Source: Nitrososphaera sp. (GTDB lineage: Archaea; Thermoproteota; Nitrososphaeria; Nitrososphaerales; Nitrososphaeraceae). From it: 64,000 nucleotides of DNA. The notes beneath the pieces were generated by a model. It did not search any database. It saw only the letters and a list, made by a program, of their open reading frames with translations, and was not told the DNA's origin. The translations under genes were made by a program, and so were the position numbers. Positions 26,924-35,483 of this stretch are shown here, in pieces (position 1 is the first letter of the stretch; the number at the start of each line of letters is the position of its first letter). The stretch spans positions 98,837-162,836 of the forward strand of contig JAJUFP010000001.1 in NCBI GenBank assembly GCA_029263715.1. The letters run 5' to 3'.

Positions 26924-27931
26924 ATGGCTAGATACGTAAGGCGCCTCCAGCAGATTGGAAGCAGCATCCTGATCTCGCTGCCAAGCGAGTGGATCAAGAA
27001 CAACAACCTGAAGAAGGGAAGCATAGTTCCCATAGATGTCAATCGCGATAACAGCATCTCCATATTCCCGTCAGAAGGTGCTTCTGAAAAGGTCAAGGAG
27101 GTGATCATACCATACTCGCCGGCGTCCATGGATTCCCTTGTAAACCAGGTTTACGGCGCATATCTTTTGGGGTACGACGTCATACAGATAAGGACCAGCA
27201 ACACACCCATCTCCTTTGAGGACTCGGACCGCATCAAGAGGGCGATAAGAAAGCTCGTGGGCCTTGAGATCCTTGAAGAGGACCGGTTCCACATCTCATC
27301 ACAGTTCCTGCTTGACCCAAAAACGCTGGATGCAGAAAAGATCCTGCGCAGGATGAACTCCCTTATCGCTGGCATGTTCCGTGAGATGACGGATGCCATA
27401 AAATCAAAGAACTCCCTTGAAGGGGTGGTGGCCGGCAGGGATGACGAGGTTGACCGGCAGTACTTCCTGCTTGTGAGGCTTATCCGAAGCGCGATGATGG
27501 ACCAAAAGCTGGCTAGCAAGCTGAACCTTAGCAACATCGACATCCTTGACTACAGGATCACTGCAAACCATCTTGAGAGCGCCGGCGACTACATCGTCGA
27601 CTTGGCATCGATGCAGAACTTTTCGCTTATCGAGTTTGTCGACAAGTTCGTGCAGGCCGGAGACTTGGTGGAGAAGATGCAGGAGAAGGCCGTTGCCGCC
27701 TTTGTCAACAAAAACAGGTCGGAGTCTCTGACGGTAGTAAACATGTACTCCGAGTTCAACGAGATAATGAACTCGATAAAAGACATCTCGACAACGGCAC
27801 AGCACAAGAACCCCGAGTCGACCATTGCCATCCTAAATCTAGCATATTCGATGGACAGGATAGCCCGATGCTGGGTCGACGTGGCAGACCTGGTAAAACC
27901 CGTTCACCTGATATCTCCGCTCAACGCTTAG
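26924..27931 (+). CDS. PhoU-domain regulator with N-terminal SpoVT/AbrB domain
   Basis: A 335-residue protein. Residues 1-45 (RRLQQIGSSILISLPSEWIKNNNLKKGSIVPI) are an AbrB-like swapped-hairpin DNA-binding domain; residues about 115-325 are two PhoU-type three-helix bundles with metal-ligand-like acidic pairs (RDDEVDRQYFLLVR, ANHLESAGDYIVDL). This architecture is the archaeal version of PhoU, linked in other archaea to phosphate uptake control. No pst genes are adjacent. It converges with mevalonate kinase with a 4-bp stop overlap. Confidence 0.9.
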   Translation: MARYVRRLQQIGSSILISLPSEWIKNNNLKKGSIVPIDVNRDNSISIFPSEGASEKVKEVIIPYSPASMDSLVNQVYGAYLLGYDVIQIRTSNTPISFEDSDRIKRAIRKLVGLEILEEDRFHISSQFLLDPKTLDAEKILRRMNSLIAGMFREMTDAIKSKNSLEGVVAGRDDEVDRQYFLLVRLIRSAMMDQKLASKLNLSNIDILDYRITANHLESAGDYIVDLASMQNFSLIEFVDKFVQAGDLVEKMQEKAVAAFVNKNRSESLTVVNMYSEFNEIMNSIKDISTTAQHKNPESTIAILNLAYSMDRIARCWVDVADLVKPVHLISPLNA

Positions 27932-28893
27932 CCAAGTATCAGGCCGTCATAGTCTATCCTGGCTTCAAACGCGTTGTACCCGGCCTCTTTGATCCTGCCG
28001 GCAATGGCAGATCTGCTGTCTTTGTCTAAAGCCAACGCTATAATTGCACCACCGCCTCCGGCTCCGGTGACTTTGGCGCCCAGTGCACCGTTCTTGATGG
28101 CGATTTCTATCAGCCTGTCGGCCACATCATGGGAGACGCCTATCTTGGACAGCAGGACCTGATTTTCGTTCATAAGCGCGCCCATCTGCCTGATGTCTCC
28201 TGCCTCAATCGCGCTGCGAGCCCGGCCGCATATGCTGCGAGCCTGCTCTGTCCATCTAGAGAATTCCTGCTCATTTCTTTCCTTCAAGCTCTTGACGCTT
28301 GAAACCAGGTCCCCGGTGGAATGTTTGATACCGGTATCGGCTATTACAATATACATCTCTGCACCGGATCTTATCTTACTGAACCCTTCAGATTTGCTGT
28401 AGTAGATAAGGCCGCCAAAAGTGCTGATGTAGCAGTCGGCTCCAGACGAGTTCTTGTGGATCAACCTTTCAGCCTCGACGGCCCTTTCGCAGACCGCCTG
28501 TCTGTCTGGTTGCTCAAAAAGCAAGCAAGTTGCCGCCACCGTTGCAACACAGGAAGCAGCTGACGATCCAAGCCCTATCCCGTGGGGGATGTCCGACCTT
28601 ACTTCGATCTCTAGTCCGCGTTCGTGCTTTTTCTCCAAAAGAACCTGCCGTACTGCGCTGTACAGCGGCCTCAAGACTGCCTCGGCATTCTCGCTACCCT
28701 TGACGGTGGCGCCAGAAAATTCGCCTTCCGCTATATCTGATTTTATGAAAACTTTGTCATGTTCTGCAGTCTTTGCCCTGACGGTTATCCGCCGGTCTAT
28801 GGAGGCCAGGATAGCCGGGTTTCCGTAGACGACGAAATGCTCGCCAAACAGTATGACTTTTGCCGGCGCTGATGCCGTTGCCTGAGATTTCAT
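27928..28893 (-). CDS. mvk: Mevalonate kinase
   Basis: A 321-residue GHMP kinase that phosphorylates mevalonate for isoprenoid lipid synthesis. Motifs: APAKVILFGEHFVVYGNPAILASID at the N-terminus, the ATP loop DIPHGIGLGSSAASC, NSSGADCYISTFGG and GAKVTGAGGGGAIIAL. The FGEH and the KxxGAGGGG blocks separate it from pantoate kinase. Last gene of the rpoN-eno-rps2-MEMO-mvk operon, overlapping the MEMO gene by 4 bp. Confidence 0.96.
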   Translation of the reverse strand: MKSQATASAPAKVILFGEHFVVYGNPAILASIDRRITVRAKTAEHDKVFIKSDIAEGEFSGATVKGSENAEAVLRPLYSAVRQVLLEKKHERGLEIEVRSDIPHGIGLGSSAASCVATVAATCLLFEQPDRQAVCERAVEAERLIHKNSSGADCYISTFGGLIYYSKSEGFSKIRSGAEMYIVIADTGIKHSTGDLVSSVKSLKERNEQEFSRWTEQARSICGRARSAIEAGDIRQMGALMNENQVLLSKIGVSHDVADRLIEIAIKNGALGAKVTGAGGGGAIIALALDKDSRSAIAGRIKEAGYNAFEARIDYDGLILG

Positions 28894-29741
28894 ACAAACA
28901 CTATCGATGAATAACCCACGACTGAGTCTGTGTCGCCTGTGACGTCGCCGCTGGTGGCATACTTTAAGAGCTCGCCTTTCGTTGCACCAAGGTTCTTTGC
29001 CGCTATCATGATCGACGCTATGGCGCCGTACCCGCAGGCCGAGACATCCAGCCGTTCAAGGACAGCATAAAACCTGTTAACATCAAGCGAAAGGATGGCC
29101 TTTATCAGCTCGCCGTCCTTTCTGTGGGCCTGCTCGTTTGGCTCGTAGTGGGTAAAATCCGACGACGCAACAAGAACTGTCTTTGAATCCTTCCTTTCTG
29201 CCATGGTGTCAGAGATGGCCTTGCCGACGTCAAAGGCCGTGTTTATGTCCTGCATTATGAGGATTACAGGCACAATCGTGAACTTTTTGCCGATGTATTG
29301 TAAGAAGGGGATCTGCACTTCCAGGCAGTGGTCGCGGCTGTGGGCCAGGTCGTCAAAGTCGATTATCCCTGATCTCTTGGCCACTTCCATGGCCCATTCG
29401 GAGTTGACCTGCACCTGCCCAAGGGGGGTTTCCCATGCCCCTGAACGCATCGTGGCCACGCCGGAGCCGATCCCGTAGTGGTTTGGGCCCACCATGACGA
29501 CGTTGTCAAAATCAAGGGACGAAATTTCATAAAACCCGTTGGCGGCAACGGCGCCAGAATACACGTATCCGGCATGCGGCGAGACTATTCCATATATCCT
29601 GCGTCCCGTGGAAGGTGGCAGTCTTCCTGGACCGAATCTCTGGTTGCGAAAAGACTGCTCGATGGCCAGCCGCAGTTCTGCTGGATCTGAAGGATAAAAC
29701 ATGCCGGCAACGGCCGGCGGTCTTTTGGTCGGCCTGCTCAA
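28890..29741 (-). CDS. MEMO1-family protein (AmmeMemoRadiSam protein B)
   Basis: A 283-residue MEMO1 homologue: RPPAVAGMFYPSDPAELRLAIE, PHAGYVYSGAVAANGFYEI, VGPNHYG, DDLAHSRDHCLEVQIPFLQY and ASSDFTHYEPNE give the three His (H in PHAGY, NHYG, HCLEVQ) and the Cys-adjacent site that resemble class III dioxygenase metal ligands. Function is unclear; it co-occurs with the radical SAM enzyme at 11544-12602. It sits between rps2 and mvk, a position widely conserved in archaea. Confidence 0.93.
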   Translation of the reverse strand: MSRPTKRPPAVAGMFYPSDPAELRLAIEQSFRNQRFGPGRLPPSTGRRIYGIVSPHAGYVYSGAVAANGFYEISSLDFDNVVMVGPNHYGIGSGVATMRSGAWETPLGQVQVNSEWAMEVAKRSGIIDFDDLAHSRDHCLEVQIPFLQYIGKKFTIVPVILIMQDINTAFDVGKAISDTMAERKDSKTVLVASSDFTHYEPNEQAHRKDGELIKAILSLDVNRFYAVLERLDVSACGYGAIASIMIAAKNLGATKGELLKYATSGDVTGDTDSVVGYSSIVFV

Positions 29742-30439
29742 GCCATTTCCTCGACTAACTTTGTCTCAAAGTCGTCGATTGAAACAGTCATTTCCTTGTC
29801 AGACTTGATCTTGCCCTGCTTTTTCAGGACCTCTCTGGCCAGCAGCCAGTATACAGTGGCCAGCGCCTTTCTGCCTCTGTTGTTGGCAGGTATGACCAAA
29901 TCCACCTTGGATGTCACGTTATCGCTGTTGGATATCGCAATCACCGGCACTCCTGCCCTTGTTGCCTCTATCACTGCCTGCTGGTCTGCCTGCGGGTCGG
30001 TGATGATGACTATTTCCGGCTCCATGTAGTCTGGCAGGGACGGGTTGGTAAACGTGCCGGGCATGAACCTTCCAAGGATCTGGGTTGCACCAGTAAGCTC
30101 GCAGAACTTTTCGACCGGCGTCTTGCCGTACTCGCGGGCAGATGTGACGGCCACCCTGGAGATGTCGGACCTTGCGATGAACTTGGCGGCAACGTCAATT
30201 CTGGCCAGCGTCTTGCCTATGTCCAGAATGTACAGGCCCTCTGGGTTGGCCCGCACGATGAATGGCGTCATGTACTTTGTCTTGACGGGTGTTCCTACTC
30301 TGATGCCTGTGGAAAGTATCATCTTTTCTAAATTGTCAGTATCAACGGATTCCTGGCCCTCCGGGTTGTCAACCATGGAGGTTTCTTCAACCTTGCCCTC
30401 CGTATCCTGGATGCCAGAACCTTCTTCCGGGTTGCTCAT
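29738..30439 (-). CDS. rps2: 30S ribosomal protein S2
   Basis: A 233-residue S2 of the archaeal/eukaryal SA type: GTPVKTKYMTPFIV, IDIGKTLARIDVAAKF-like segment, ITDPQADQQAVIEATRAGVPVIAISNSDN and PANNRGRKALATVYWLLAREVL. About 38 acidic residues precede the S2 core, longer than many archaeal S2 proteins. It overlaps eno and MEMO by 4 bp each. Confidence 0.97.
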   Translation of the reverse strand: MSNPEEGSGIQDTEGKVEETSMVDNPEGQESVDTDNLEKMILSTGIRVGTPVKTKYMTPFIVRANPEGLYILDIGKTLARIDVAAKFIARSDISRVAVTSAREYGKTPVEKFCELTGATQILGRFMPGTFTNPSLPDYMEPEIVIITDPQADQQAVIEATRAGVPVIAISNSDNVTSKVDLVIPANNRGRKALATVYWLLAREVLKKQGKIKSDKEMTVSIDDFETKLVEEMA

Positions 30440-31701
30440 GTCGTGGAGGACAGTTTGGCCATACCATCTATTAAATCATACTCTGACAGCCGCACCAACT
30501 CGTTGAGCTTGGCAATGCGTTCTCCGCCAAGGACGCCAGATTTGAGCATCTTTGAGCTGGTGGCCAGGGCAATGTGGGATATGTGCGAATCCACGGACTC
30601 GCCGGACCGGTGCGATGTTATCAGCTTGATGTCGTTTTTGGTGCATTCCTTTGCAAACTGCATCGCGTCGTACAGGCTCCCGGCCTGGTTGACCTTCAGG
30701 ATTGCGCCGCTGCAAGCGCCGTACTTGACGGCCTCTCTGACCTTGGACGCGTTGGTAACAAGCATGTCATCGCCTGTAACCAGCGTCTTGGGGTTTTTCT
30801 TTGTCAGGACAGCCATGCTCTCAAAATCTCCTTCCTGAACTGGATCTTCGGCGTACACAAGCTTGTAATCGCGGATGAGCTTGTTGGCAAACTCGATCTG
30901 CTCGCCGGTATCCCGGACAAGGCCCTGCCGGGCGTAGTCGTAAACCTTCTTTTCTTCGTCCCAGAACGACGAGCTGGCAAAGTCGATTCCAAGGGCCATG
31001 TCTTTGCCCAAGGTAAATCCACATCTGTTGACGGCCTTTTCAGCTATCTCCAGGGCCTGGTCGTTGTTGACGTTGGGAGCCCAGGCACCCTCGTCGCCCC
31101 TGCCGTAGGTGAACCTGCTGTCTATGGACTCGATGACCTTGCGCAGTTCAGAATGGAGTTTAAAGTTCATCTCCAGGGCCTCGACTATGTTCTTGGCCCC
31201 CACCGGGCAGGCAAGGATCTCCTGGATGTCTGGGGTTCCAGGGCCGGCATGCGCGCCACCACCAAGTATGTTGCCAAGGGGGAACGGAAACCTGTAGGGC
31301 TTCTTTGAATTCAAAAGTCTGAAAAGTGGAACATCCCTTGCCTTTGCGGCAGAATCCACAGCGGCTATGCTCACCGCGTACGCCACCGCGCCGCCTATGG
31401 TGCTATAGTTGTCTGTCTTGTCGATGGAGCGCAGAACATCGTACACCTGCTTCATGTCGCCGGCGTCAAGGCCGACAAACTTTTTCTTGTTTGCATTGAA
31501 TACAGCAAGTGCCTTTTCAGCCTTGTTTTCTGGAAAGCTCTGGGCTTCAAACTTGCCCACGCTGGCGCCAGAAGGTGCACAGGCCCTTCCGACAAACTGC
31601 TTATCGGTTACAACATCTATCTCGATGGTTTTTGAACCCCTGCTGTTGAATACTAGTCTACCGTCAAGAGAAGTGATAGCTGGCATCGTACCAAATGCCA
31701 T
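30436..31701 (-). CDS. eno: Enolase
   Basis: A 421-residue enolase (2-phosphoglycerate to phosphoenolpyruvate). Motifs: GRLVFNSRGSKTIEIDV, GAKNIVEALEMNFKLH, DEGAWAPN, AEDPVQEGDFESM, TGDDMLVTN, LKVNQAGSLYDA and SHRSGESVDSHISH. The usual SRSGET active-site loop reads SHRSGES. Second gene after rpoN in the archaeal operon. Confidence 0.97.
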   Translation of the reverse strand: MAFGTMPAITSLDGRLVFNSRGSKTIEIDVVTDKQFVGRACAPSGASVGKFEAQSFPENKAEKALAVFNANKKKFVGLDAGDMKQVYDVLRSIDKTDNYSTIGGAVAYAVSIAAVDSAAKARDVPLFRLLNSKKPYRFPFPLGNILGGGAHAGPGTPDIQEILACPVGAKNIVEALEMNFKLHSELRKVIESIDSRFTYGRGDEGAWAPNVNNDQALEIAEKAVNRCGFTLGKDMALGIDFASSSFWDEEKKVYDYARQGLVRDTGEQIEFANKLIRDYKLVYAEDPVQEGDFESMAVLTKKNPKTLVTGDDMLVTNASKVREAVKYGACSGAILKVNQAGSLYDAMQFAKECTKNDIKLITSHRSGESVDSHISHIALATSSKMLKSGVLGGERIAKLNELVRLSEYDLIDGMAKLSSTT

Positions 31702-31713
31702 TACCGTGGATAT

Positions 31714-31950
31714 TTATTCTATCTCTGTCTGGACTTCGGACATGCGACGCCTTAATGCTTCATAGTACGGGATAATCTGGTAGATGGTCTCGACAGTAGC
31801 AATGAACATCCTTCTGCAGCAGTAACGCTTGACGTTTAGCGAATCAAGAACCTTTGCCGGGTCTTCGCCAGCCTTGATCCGATTCGAATACTCTGTGTAC
31901 TTGTCTGCGATAAGACCGCCGCATGTAAAACAGCGAACCGGAACAAGCAT
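31714..31950 (-). CDS. rpoN: DNA-directed RNA polymerase subunit N (Rpb10)
   Basis: A 78-residue Rpb10 homologue with the zinc site CFTCG near the N-terminus and RYCCRRMF (CC pair). First gene of the operon seen here; the usual upstream rpl13 and rps9 genes are not present, so the archaeal ribosomal cluster is split at this point. Confidence 0.96.
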   Translation of the reverse strand: MLVPVRCFTCGGLIADKYTEYSNRIKAGEDPAKVLDSLNVKRYCCRRMFIATVETIYQIIPYYEALRRRMSEVQTEIE

Positions 31951-32146
31951 CTACAGTTTTTGAAATTGAGCGCTATAAAAACCATTGCTGCTGGCCGGCA
32001 TCCAGAACCCTGACAATCTCTGGCGCAAAAATCTGCCAGTTAAACATCGTTTCTAGCGTCTCACGTAACAAAGGTACGTATGGCTTAAGTATGAAAATTG
32101 CAAATTGTTTACTTGGAGACGAAAAATCTTGGTAGATAGAGCAAGG

Positions 32147-32338
32147 ATGGCAGTATCAAAGTGGATACCGATGAGTGCGGCAGGCGCTGCAATATCGTTC
32201 CTTTTGGGGTTTGTGCTGCATCTGCCGCCACAACAAGTCATCGTATCATCTGCGTTGACCGCCGCACTGGTATTCAGCGGGCTTGTCATGCAGTCTTTTG
32301 GAAGGGCAAGAAAAGAAGAAGAAAAAGCCCAACCATAA
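32147..32338 (+). CDS. Small two-helix membrane protein, unknown
   Basis: A 63-residue protein from ATG 32147 (MAVSKWIPMSAAGAAISFLLGFVLHL), with two predicted membrane helices (about 9-26 and 33-50) and a charged C-terminus (RARKEEEKAQ). Upstream in-frame TTG codons at 32105 and 32129 could add residues; AGCAAGG just before ATG 32147 and the hydrophobic N-terminus favour the short form. No homologous motif recognised. Confidence 0.5.
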   Translation: MAVSKWIPMSAAGAAISFLLGFVLHLPPQQVIVSSALTAALVFSGLVMQSFGRARKEEEKAQP

Positions 32339-32410
32339 TCTTAGGTAACTAGGTTACAGTTCATTTTTAAGCAAGAAATGCCAAGAATGAAGGAGAACTG
32401 CAGATAAACC

Positions 32411-32662
32411 ATGGGATTGTTTAGAAGTTGGAAACCAAAGGGCAAGATGTATAGCCTTAGATGCAATCAATGCGGAGCAGGTTTTCTGTCCAGCTATGAC
32501 TTGGAAGCTCCGATCTGTGGCAAGTGCCTGCAGAAGGCCAAATCGCTTGATTCCACCGTTGAGCATGAGAAGCGATGCATAAAATGCGGCAACTCCGGCG
32601 TGATATACGGCAAGGACTACTGCTATTCATGCTACTTTAATTTTGGAAAGAAAAGCGATTAG
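32411..32662 (+). CDS. Small zinc-ribbon protein
   Basis: An 83-residue protein with three Cys pairs: CNQC (about 18-21), CGKC (36-39), and CIKC/CYSC (56-59 and 71-74), a double treble-clef or zinc-ribbon arrangement. Regulatory or RNA-binding roles are common for such proteins but nothing specific can be assigned. ATG 32411. Confidence 0.75.
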   Translation: MGLFRSWKPKGKMYSLRCNQCGAGFLSSYDLEAPICGKCLQKAKSLDSTVEHEKRCIKCGNSGVIYGKDYCYSCYFNFGKKSD

Positions 32663-32832
32663 GGTTACCGAAGGCCTTGCCAGTGATGTTGTGTTTATCT
32701 TGCTGCACGTCGAAAAGCGTAAAAACATTACTTTTCATTTCCTAGATACTTTGTGATAGAATCAAGTCGTAGCTTGCATCCATCAACAATAGGAAATATT
32801 CAAATTAGCGCGGTGAAGGCGTCTTAACAAGA

Positions 32833-32917
32833 GCGGGAGTCGCCCAGCTTGGCCAAAGGCGTAAGACTGAGGCTCTTATCCCTTAGGGGTTCGTGGGTTC
32901 AAATCCCACCTCCCGCA
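32833..32917 (+). tRNA. tRNA-Leu (anticodon GAG)
   Basis: Class II tRNA of 85 nt. Acceptor GCGGGAG pairs with CTCCCGC; anticodon stem TAAGA/TCTTA encloses the loop CTGAGGC, so the anticodon is GAG. A long variable arm (TCCCTTAGGGGTTC) and a T-arm GTGGGTTCAAATCCCAC are present, and the discriminator base is A. No intron is seen. Confidence 0.95.
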
Positions 32918-32918
32918 C

Positions 32919-33044
32919 TTATTCAAACTTCTTTAGAACCTGGTAATAAGGCGAGGTCTTGTGCCGGTCGATGCACTTGCCGCAGATGGACTTTTCTCCG
33001 TACTTTTTGTGGCAGGGGCAGTCACAGATGGATGTAGTTGACAA
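32919..33044 (-). CDS. Very small Cys/His zinc-binding protein next to tRNA-Leu
   Basis: A 41-residue reading frame starting at TTG 33044 (MSTTSICDCPCHKKYGEKS, then ICGKCIDRHKTSPYYQVL, ending KKFE). It holds C-x-C-x-C-H and CGKC-x3-H, enough to bind one or two zinc ions. A strong TATA box ATATTTAAATAAC (33066-33078, minus strand) about 25 bp upstream would make it leaderless. Its stop lies 1 bp from the tRNA-Leu 3′ end, so the two converge. Codon use and motif density argue for a real gene, but it is short. Confidence 0.55.
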   Translation of the reverse strand: MSTTSICDCPCHKKYGEKSICGKCIDRHKTSPYYQVLKKFE

Positions 33045-33065
33045 CCGTCAAAACCATCCTTGAAA

Positions 33066-33078
33066 AGTTATTTAAATA
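33066..33078. promoter_or_regulatory. Strong TATA element (33066-33078)
   Basis: GTTATTTAAATAT reads as a TATA box on both strands. On the minus strand it fits the small zinc protein starting at 33044. On the plus strand any transcript would start near 33100, but the frames there show no convincing gene up to 33246. Confidence 0.5.
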
Positions 33079-33245
33079 TAATCTCCCAGAGCGGCGTTTT
33101 ATTGGCATATCTTTCCATCCCATCGCGCATCAAGGAAATGCCAATGAAGGGATGTGTTCGATGTACTGGGAACGTTTCATGGCAACTGAATTCTGCATCG
33201 TGGTTGGTCAGAAACAAAAAGATGTTGGAAAAAAACCTTGTTTTG

Positions 33246-33725
33246 CTATCTAGTAGTCATCTTTGCAGGGACCTTGAAGTTTATGGAGTATGCAGCCAGT
33301 GCTATAACACCTCCTTGCAGTATCTTGCTTAGGATGTCTATAGTTCCAACATCGTCCTGCAAGCCGACTACCGGGAGTGCAACTGTTCTGGACGCAACAT
33401 ACAGTCCAATTATTGCAAGAGAGCCTGCCATCGCGATAACGTAGGGGGCTTTTGTCTTACCTCTGTCCTTTAGTATCCATCCTCCAACAGCTGCGTAGGC
33501 CAATCCAGTAACGGTAAAGAACGCCGTCTGTACCTGTGTTGCAACGCCGTCACCTTCATTCTCTTCGTCTTCTTCAGCGTTGACCCGTTCGTCGTTGTCA
33601 ATGTTTCTTTCTGCTTGCTCGTCTTCTGATCCTTCTGTCGATTCTTCGGCAGCTGCAACAAAATAGATGACTGCTGTAAGCAGCATCAACGCTGCCAGCG
33701 CATAGACTATGGTAGATTTTTGCAT
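33246..33725 (-). CDS. Membrane protein with acidic loop
   Basis: A 159-residue protein with an N-terminal helix (VYALAALMLLTAVIYFVAAA, possibly a signal anchor), a very acidic loop at about 27-60 (EESTEGSEDEQAERNIDNDE...), and three further membrane helices (about 68-86, 93-112 and 128-148). No enzyme motif. Acidic extracytoplasmic loop could bind cations. Function unknown. Confidence 0.75.
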   Translation of the reverse strand: MQKSTIVYALAALMLLTAVIYFVAAAEESTEGSEDEQAERNIDNDERVNAEEDEENEGDGVATQVQTAFFTVTGLAYAAVGGWILKDRGKTKAPYVIAMAGSLAIIGLYVASRTVALPVVGLQDDVGTIDILSKILQGGVIALAAYSINFKVPAKMTTR

Positions 33726-33839
33726 GGAAAGGGCATATCTGCTAAATTATATCAATTCTGAAAGAACTTAATTGGCATGCCTATTAACTTAGTTACTGGT
33801 CCGGTTTTATGTATGCAAAAATGAAGTACTCTTGCTTTC

Positions 33840-34634
33840 ATGAATAGCACGGAAAATGGAACCGGCAACCAGAATAATGATCCGGTTTCTTCCTCTCCGA
33901 CCATCGTTACTAAGTACGCCCACAAGTCTGCCCGTCTTATCCGATCCATAGAGAAGAACATCTTCATCATCATAGGGATAATCGCAGTCCTTGTTTTAGT
34001 ATCGGTAATTGATACCCTTGAAGTTCTAGGCATAACCGATCTTATTGGCGAGAATCTAGATGATATGATAATAGCTGTACTTTCTATCGCTTCTTTGGCA
34101 GCCTTGTTCTTCATGCTGCGCCTCTTGCTTAATTCAAGAAAGTCCCTTGAAGAATGGGCAGATATGTTTGAACGCAATTCCATTAGAAATTCCATAAGCA
34201 TGTCTTTAATCACCTCAACGAAGGAAGACCTTGTTTATGCAATAGCCGATGCGGTACAAGAATTAGAAGAGCCGCTGCATGAATATCTGGGCAAGGGGGA
34301 TCCGCGTGAGTTGTTTGATGTAAATACAGGATACGACGTTTTTGATGTGCTCATCGACCAAGACACCGTCGTCGAGGGCAAGTCCCCCAGCTTGAAAAGA
34401 AAGCTAGAGAGTTACGGTGCAATAATGGTCAAGGTAGTTGATGGGACGGTCGGCAAAGATGAAATAAAGTCTCTTTCTGATTCACTGTCAAAATACCTGC
34501 TGCGCAAGCGGAAAAAAGACGCTATAGGTCTTGTAATAATTGTTGGAAAAGAAATATCGCCTGAAGCCCTTGCCATCACAAAGTCAAATCAGGAGCAAAT
34601 CGCCAGAGATGTTTTGTTTATAGAAAGACCTTAA
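33840..34634 (+). CDS. Membrane-anchored protein with soluble C-terminal domain, unknown
   Basis: A 264-residue protein with a cytoplasmic-looking basic segment (SARLIRSIEKN), two membrane helices (about 40-65 and 77-98) and a soluble domain (105-264). That domain has an alternating strand/helix pattern ending in DAIGLVIIVGKEISPEALAITKSNQEQIARDVLFIE, which could be a restriction-nuclease-like or Rossmann-like fold; no catalytic residues can be named. Followed by a winged-helix gene in the same direction. Confidence 0.75.
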   Translation: MNSTENGTGNQNNDPVSSSPTIVTKYAHKSARLIRSIEKNIFIIIGIIAVLVLVSVIDTLEVLGITDLIGENLDDMIIAVLSIASLAALFFMLRLLLNSRKSLEEWADMFERNSIRNSISMSLITSTKEDLVYAIADAVQELEEPLHEYLGKGDPRELFDVNTGYDVFDVLIDQDTVVEGKSPSLKRKLESYGAIMVKVVDGTVGKDEIKSLSDSLSKYLLRKRKKDAIGLVIIVGKEISPEALAITKSNQEQIARDVLFIERP

Positions 34635-34677
34635 AACAAAGCAGTGCCGCCTAAAACCAAGAAAGCTGATGTAGTTA

Positions 34678-34983
34678 TTGCCTTCAAGAAAAAGATACTC
34701 CTCGGAATTTACAATGCTTTCAATTCTGGAATACCTCTGCACAAACACGCAAAACATGCCGGTAAGCAAGTATCATATCATTACAAAAGTTCCAGGCATA
34801 AAGCAGCAGCGACCGGACAGGGTGTCGCGTATAATGGACGCATTGGAGAAGAATGGCTTTATAACATCCACCAAGACTCCAAACGCCACGTTCTATCAAA
34901 TAACCGAGAAAGGAGTAAAGGCGTATTTCAGCTGGATTAAGGATTTCTTGGATTTTGCGCGGTTTACTTCTGAAGGCGATTAG
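34678..34983 (+). CDS. Winged-helix transcriptional regulator
   Basis: A 101-residue protein with a typical archaeal wHTH: helix 1 (TMLSILEYLCTN), helix 2 (SKYHIITKV), recognition helix (RPDRVSRIMDALEKNGFI) and wing (TPNATFYQITEKGVKAYF). The start is TTG 34678 or ATG 34714; the first leaves 43 bp to the previous gene. Target unknown; the upstream membrane gene is the nearest candidate. Confidence 0.75.
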   Translation: MPSRKRYSSEFTMLSILEYLCTNTQNMPVSKYHIITKVPGIKQQRPDRVSRIMDALEKNGFITSTKTPNATFYQITEKGVKAYFSWIKDFLDFARFTSEGD

Positions 34984-35008
34984 CATTTCTTGTAATCTAT
35001 AACGCCGC

Positions 35009-35035
35009 AGTGATTTTCATGTAAACATGATCACT
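35009..35035. promoter_or_regulatory. Inverted repeat abutting a TATA box
   Basis: AGTGAT...ATCACT arms (35009-35014 and 35030-35035) enclose a second CATG/CATG pair, all centred on TAAA. A T-rich TATA-like CTTTTATTG follows directly (35035-35043), 24-32 bp before ATG 35067, so an operator for the ferritin-like gene or, less likely, a terminator of the upstream wHTH gene. Confidence 0.5.
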
Positions 35036-35066
35036 CTTTTATTGCCGTACCTTGTTTCACTCATGG

Positions 35067-35483
35067 ATGGACCCCAGATTAAAGCAGCTTGAAAGGAAGC
35101 AAAAGCTGTATTCTCTGCTCAAGGCTCAGCATGAAACGGAGCTCAAGGAGCTCATGCATTACATGTCTATTCTGACATCGGTTGAGAACAACCTTGTCAG
35201 GACATACCTGCACACCCTTCTCACCGACGGCCTGCGCCACATAGAGTACATATCGCGCATCATGGCCGACATAGAGGGGGCCACGGGCAGCTCAAGCCTT
35301 ACCACGAAGGGGATCCAAGAGTCCATCGCCGACGAGGCTCAGTCCCGCGATGCCCTGCTAAAGTGCGCCGAGATGGCCGACGATCCGGAGACAGCAGAGA
35401 TCCTCAAGAGCATAAGCGTTGACGAGGAGCATCACGTCAAGATACTGGAGCACCTGTCCGAGCTGGTCGAGTCGGCCAAGTGA
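35067..35483 (+). CDS. Ferritin-like helical-bundle protein
   Basis: A 138-residue all-helical protein from ATG 35067 (MDPRLKQLERKQKLYSLLKAQ). It has ExxH-type ligands in each half: SVENNLVRTYLHTLLTDGLRHIEYI and SVDEEHHVKILEHL, a rubrerythrin/ferritin-like di-iron pattern. The longer reading from TTG 35052 adds five residues only. Redox or iron-storage role is inferred; it converges directly on a peroxiredoxin gene with adjacent stop codons (TGATCA). Confidence 0.7.
   Translation: MDPRLKQLERKQKLYSLLKAQHETELKELMHYMSILTSVENNLVRTYLHTLLTDGLRHIEYISRIMADIEGATGSSSLTTKGIQESIADEAQSRDALLKCAEMADDPETAEILKSISVDEEHHVKILEHLSELVESAK

Noticed and set aside
33060..33332. Plus-strand frame with a CVRC pair downstream of the TATA element at 33066
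   Set aside because: Runs antisense into the membrane protein gene at 33246-33725, composition is poor and no start or ribosome site is convincing.
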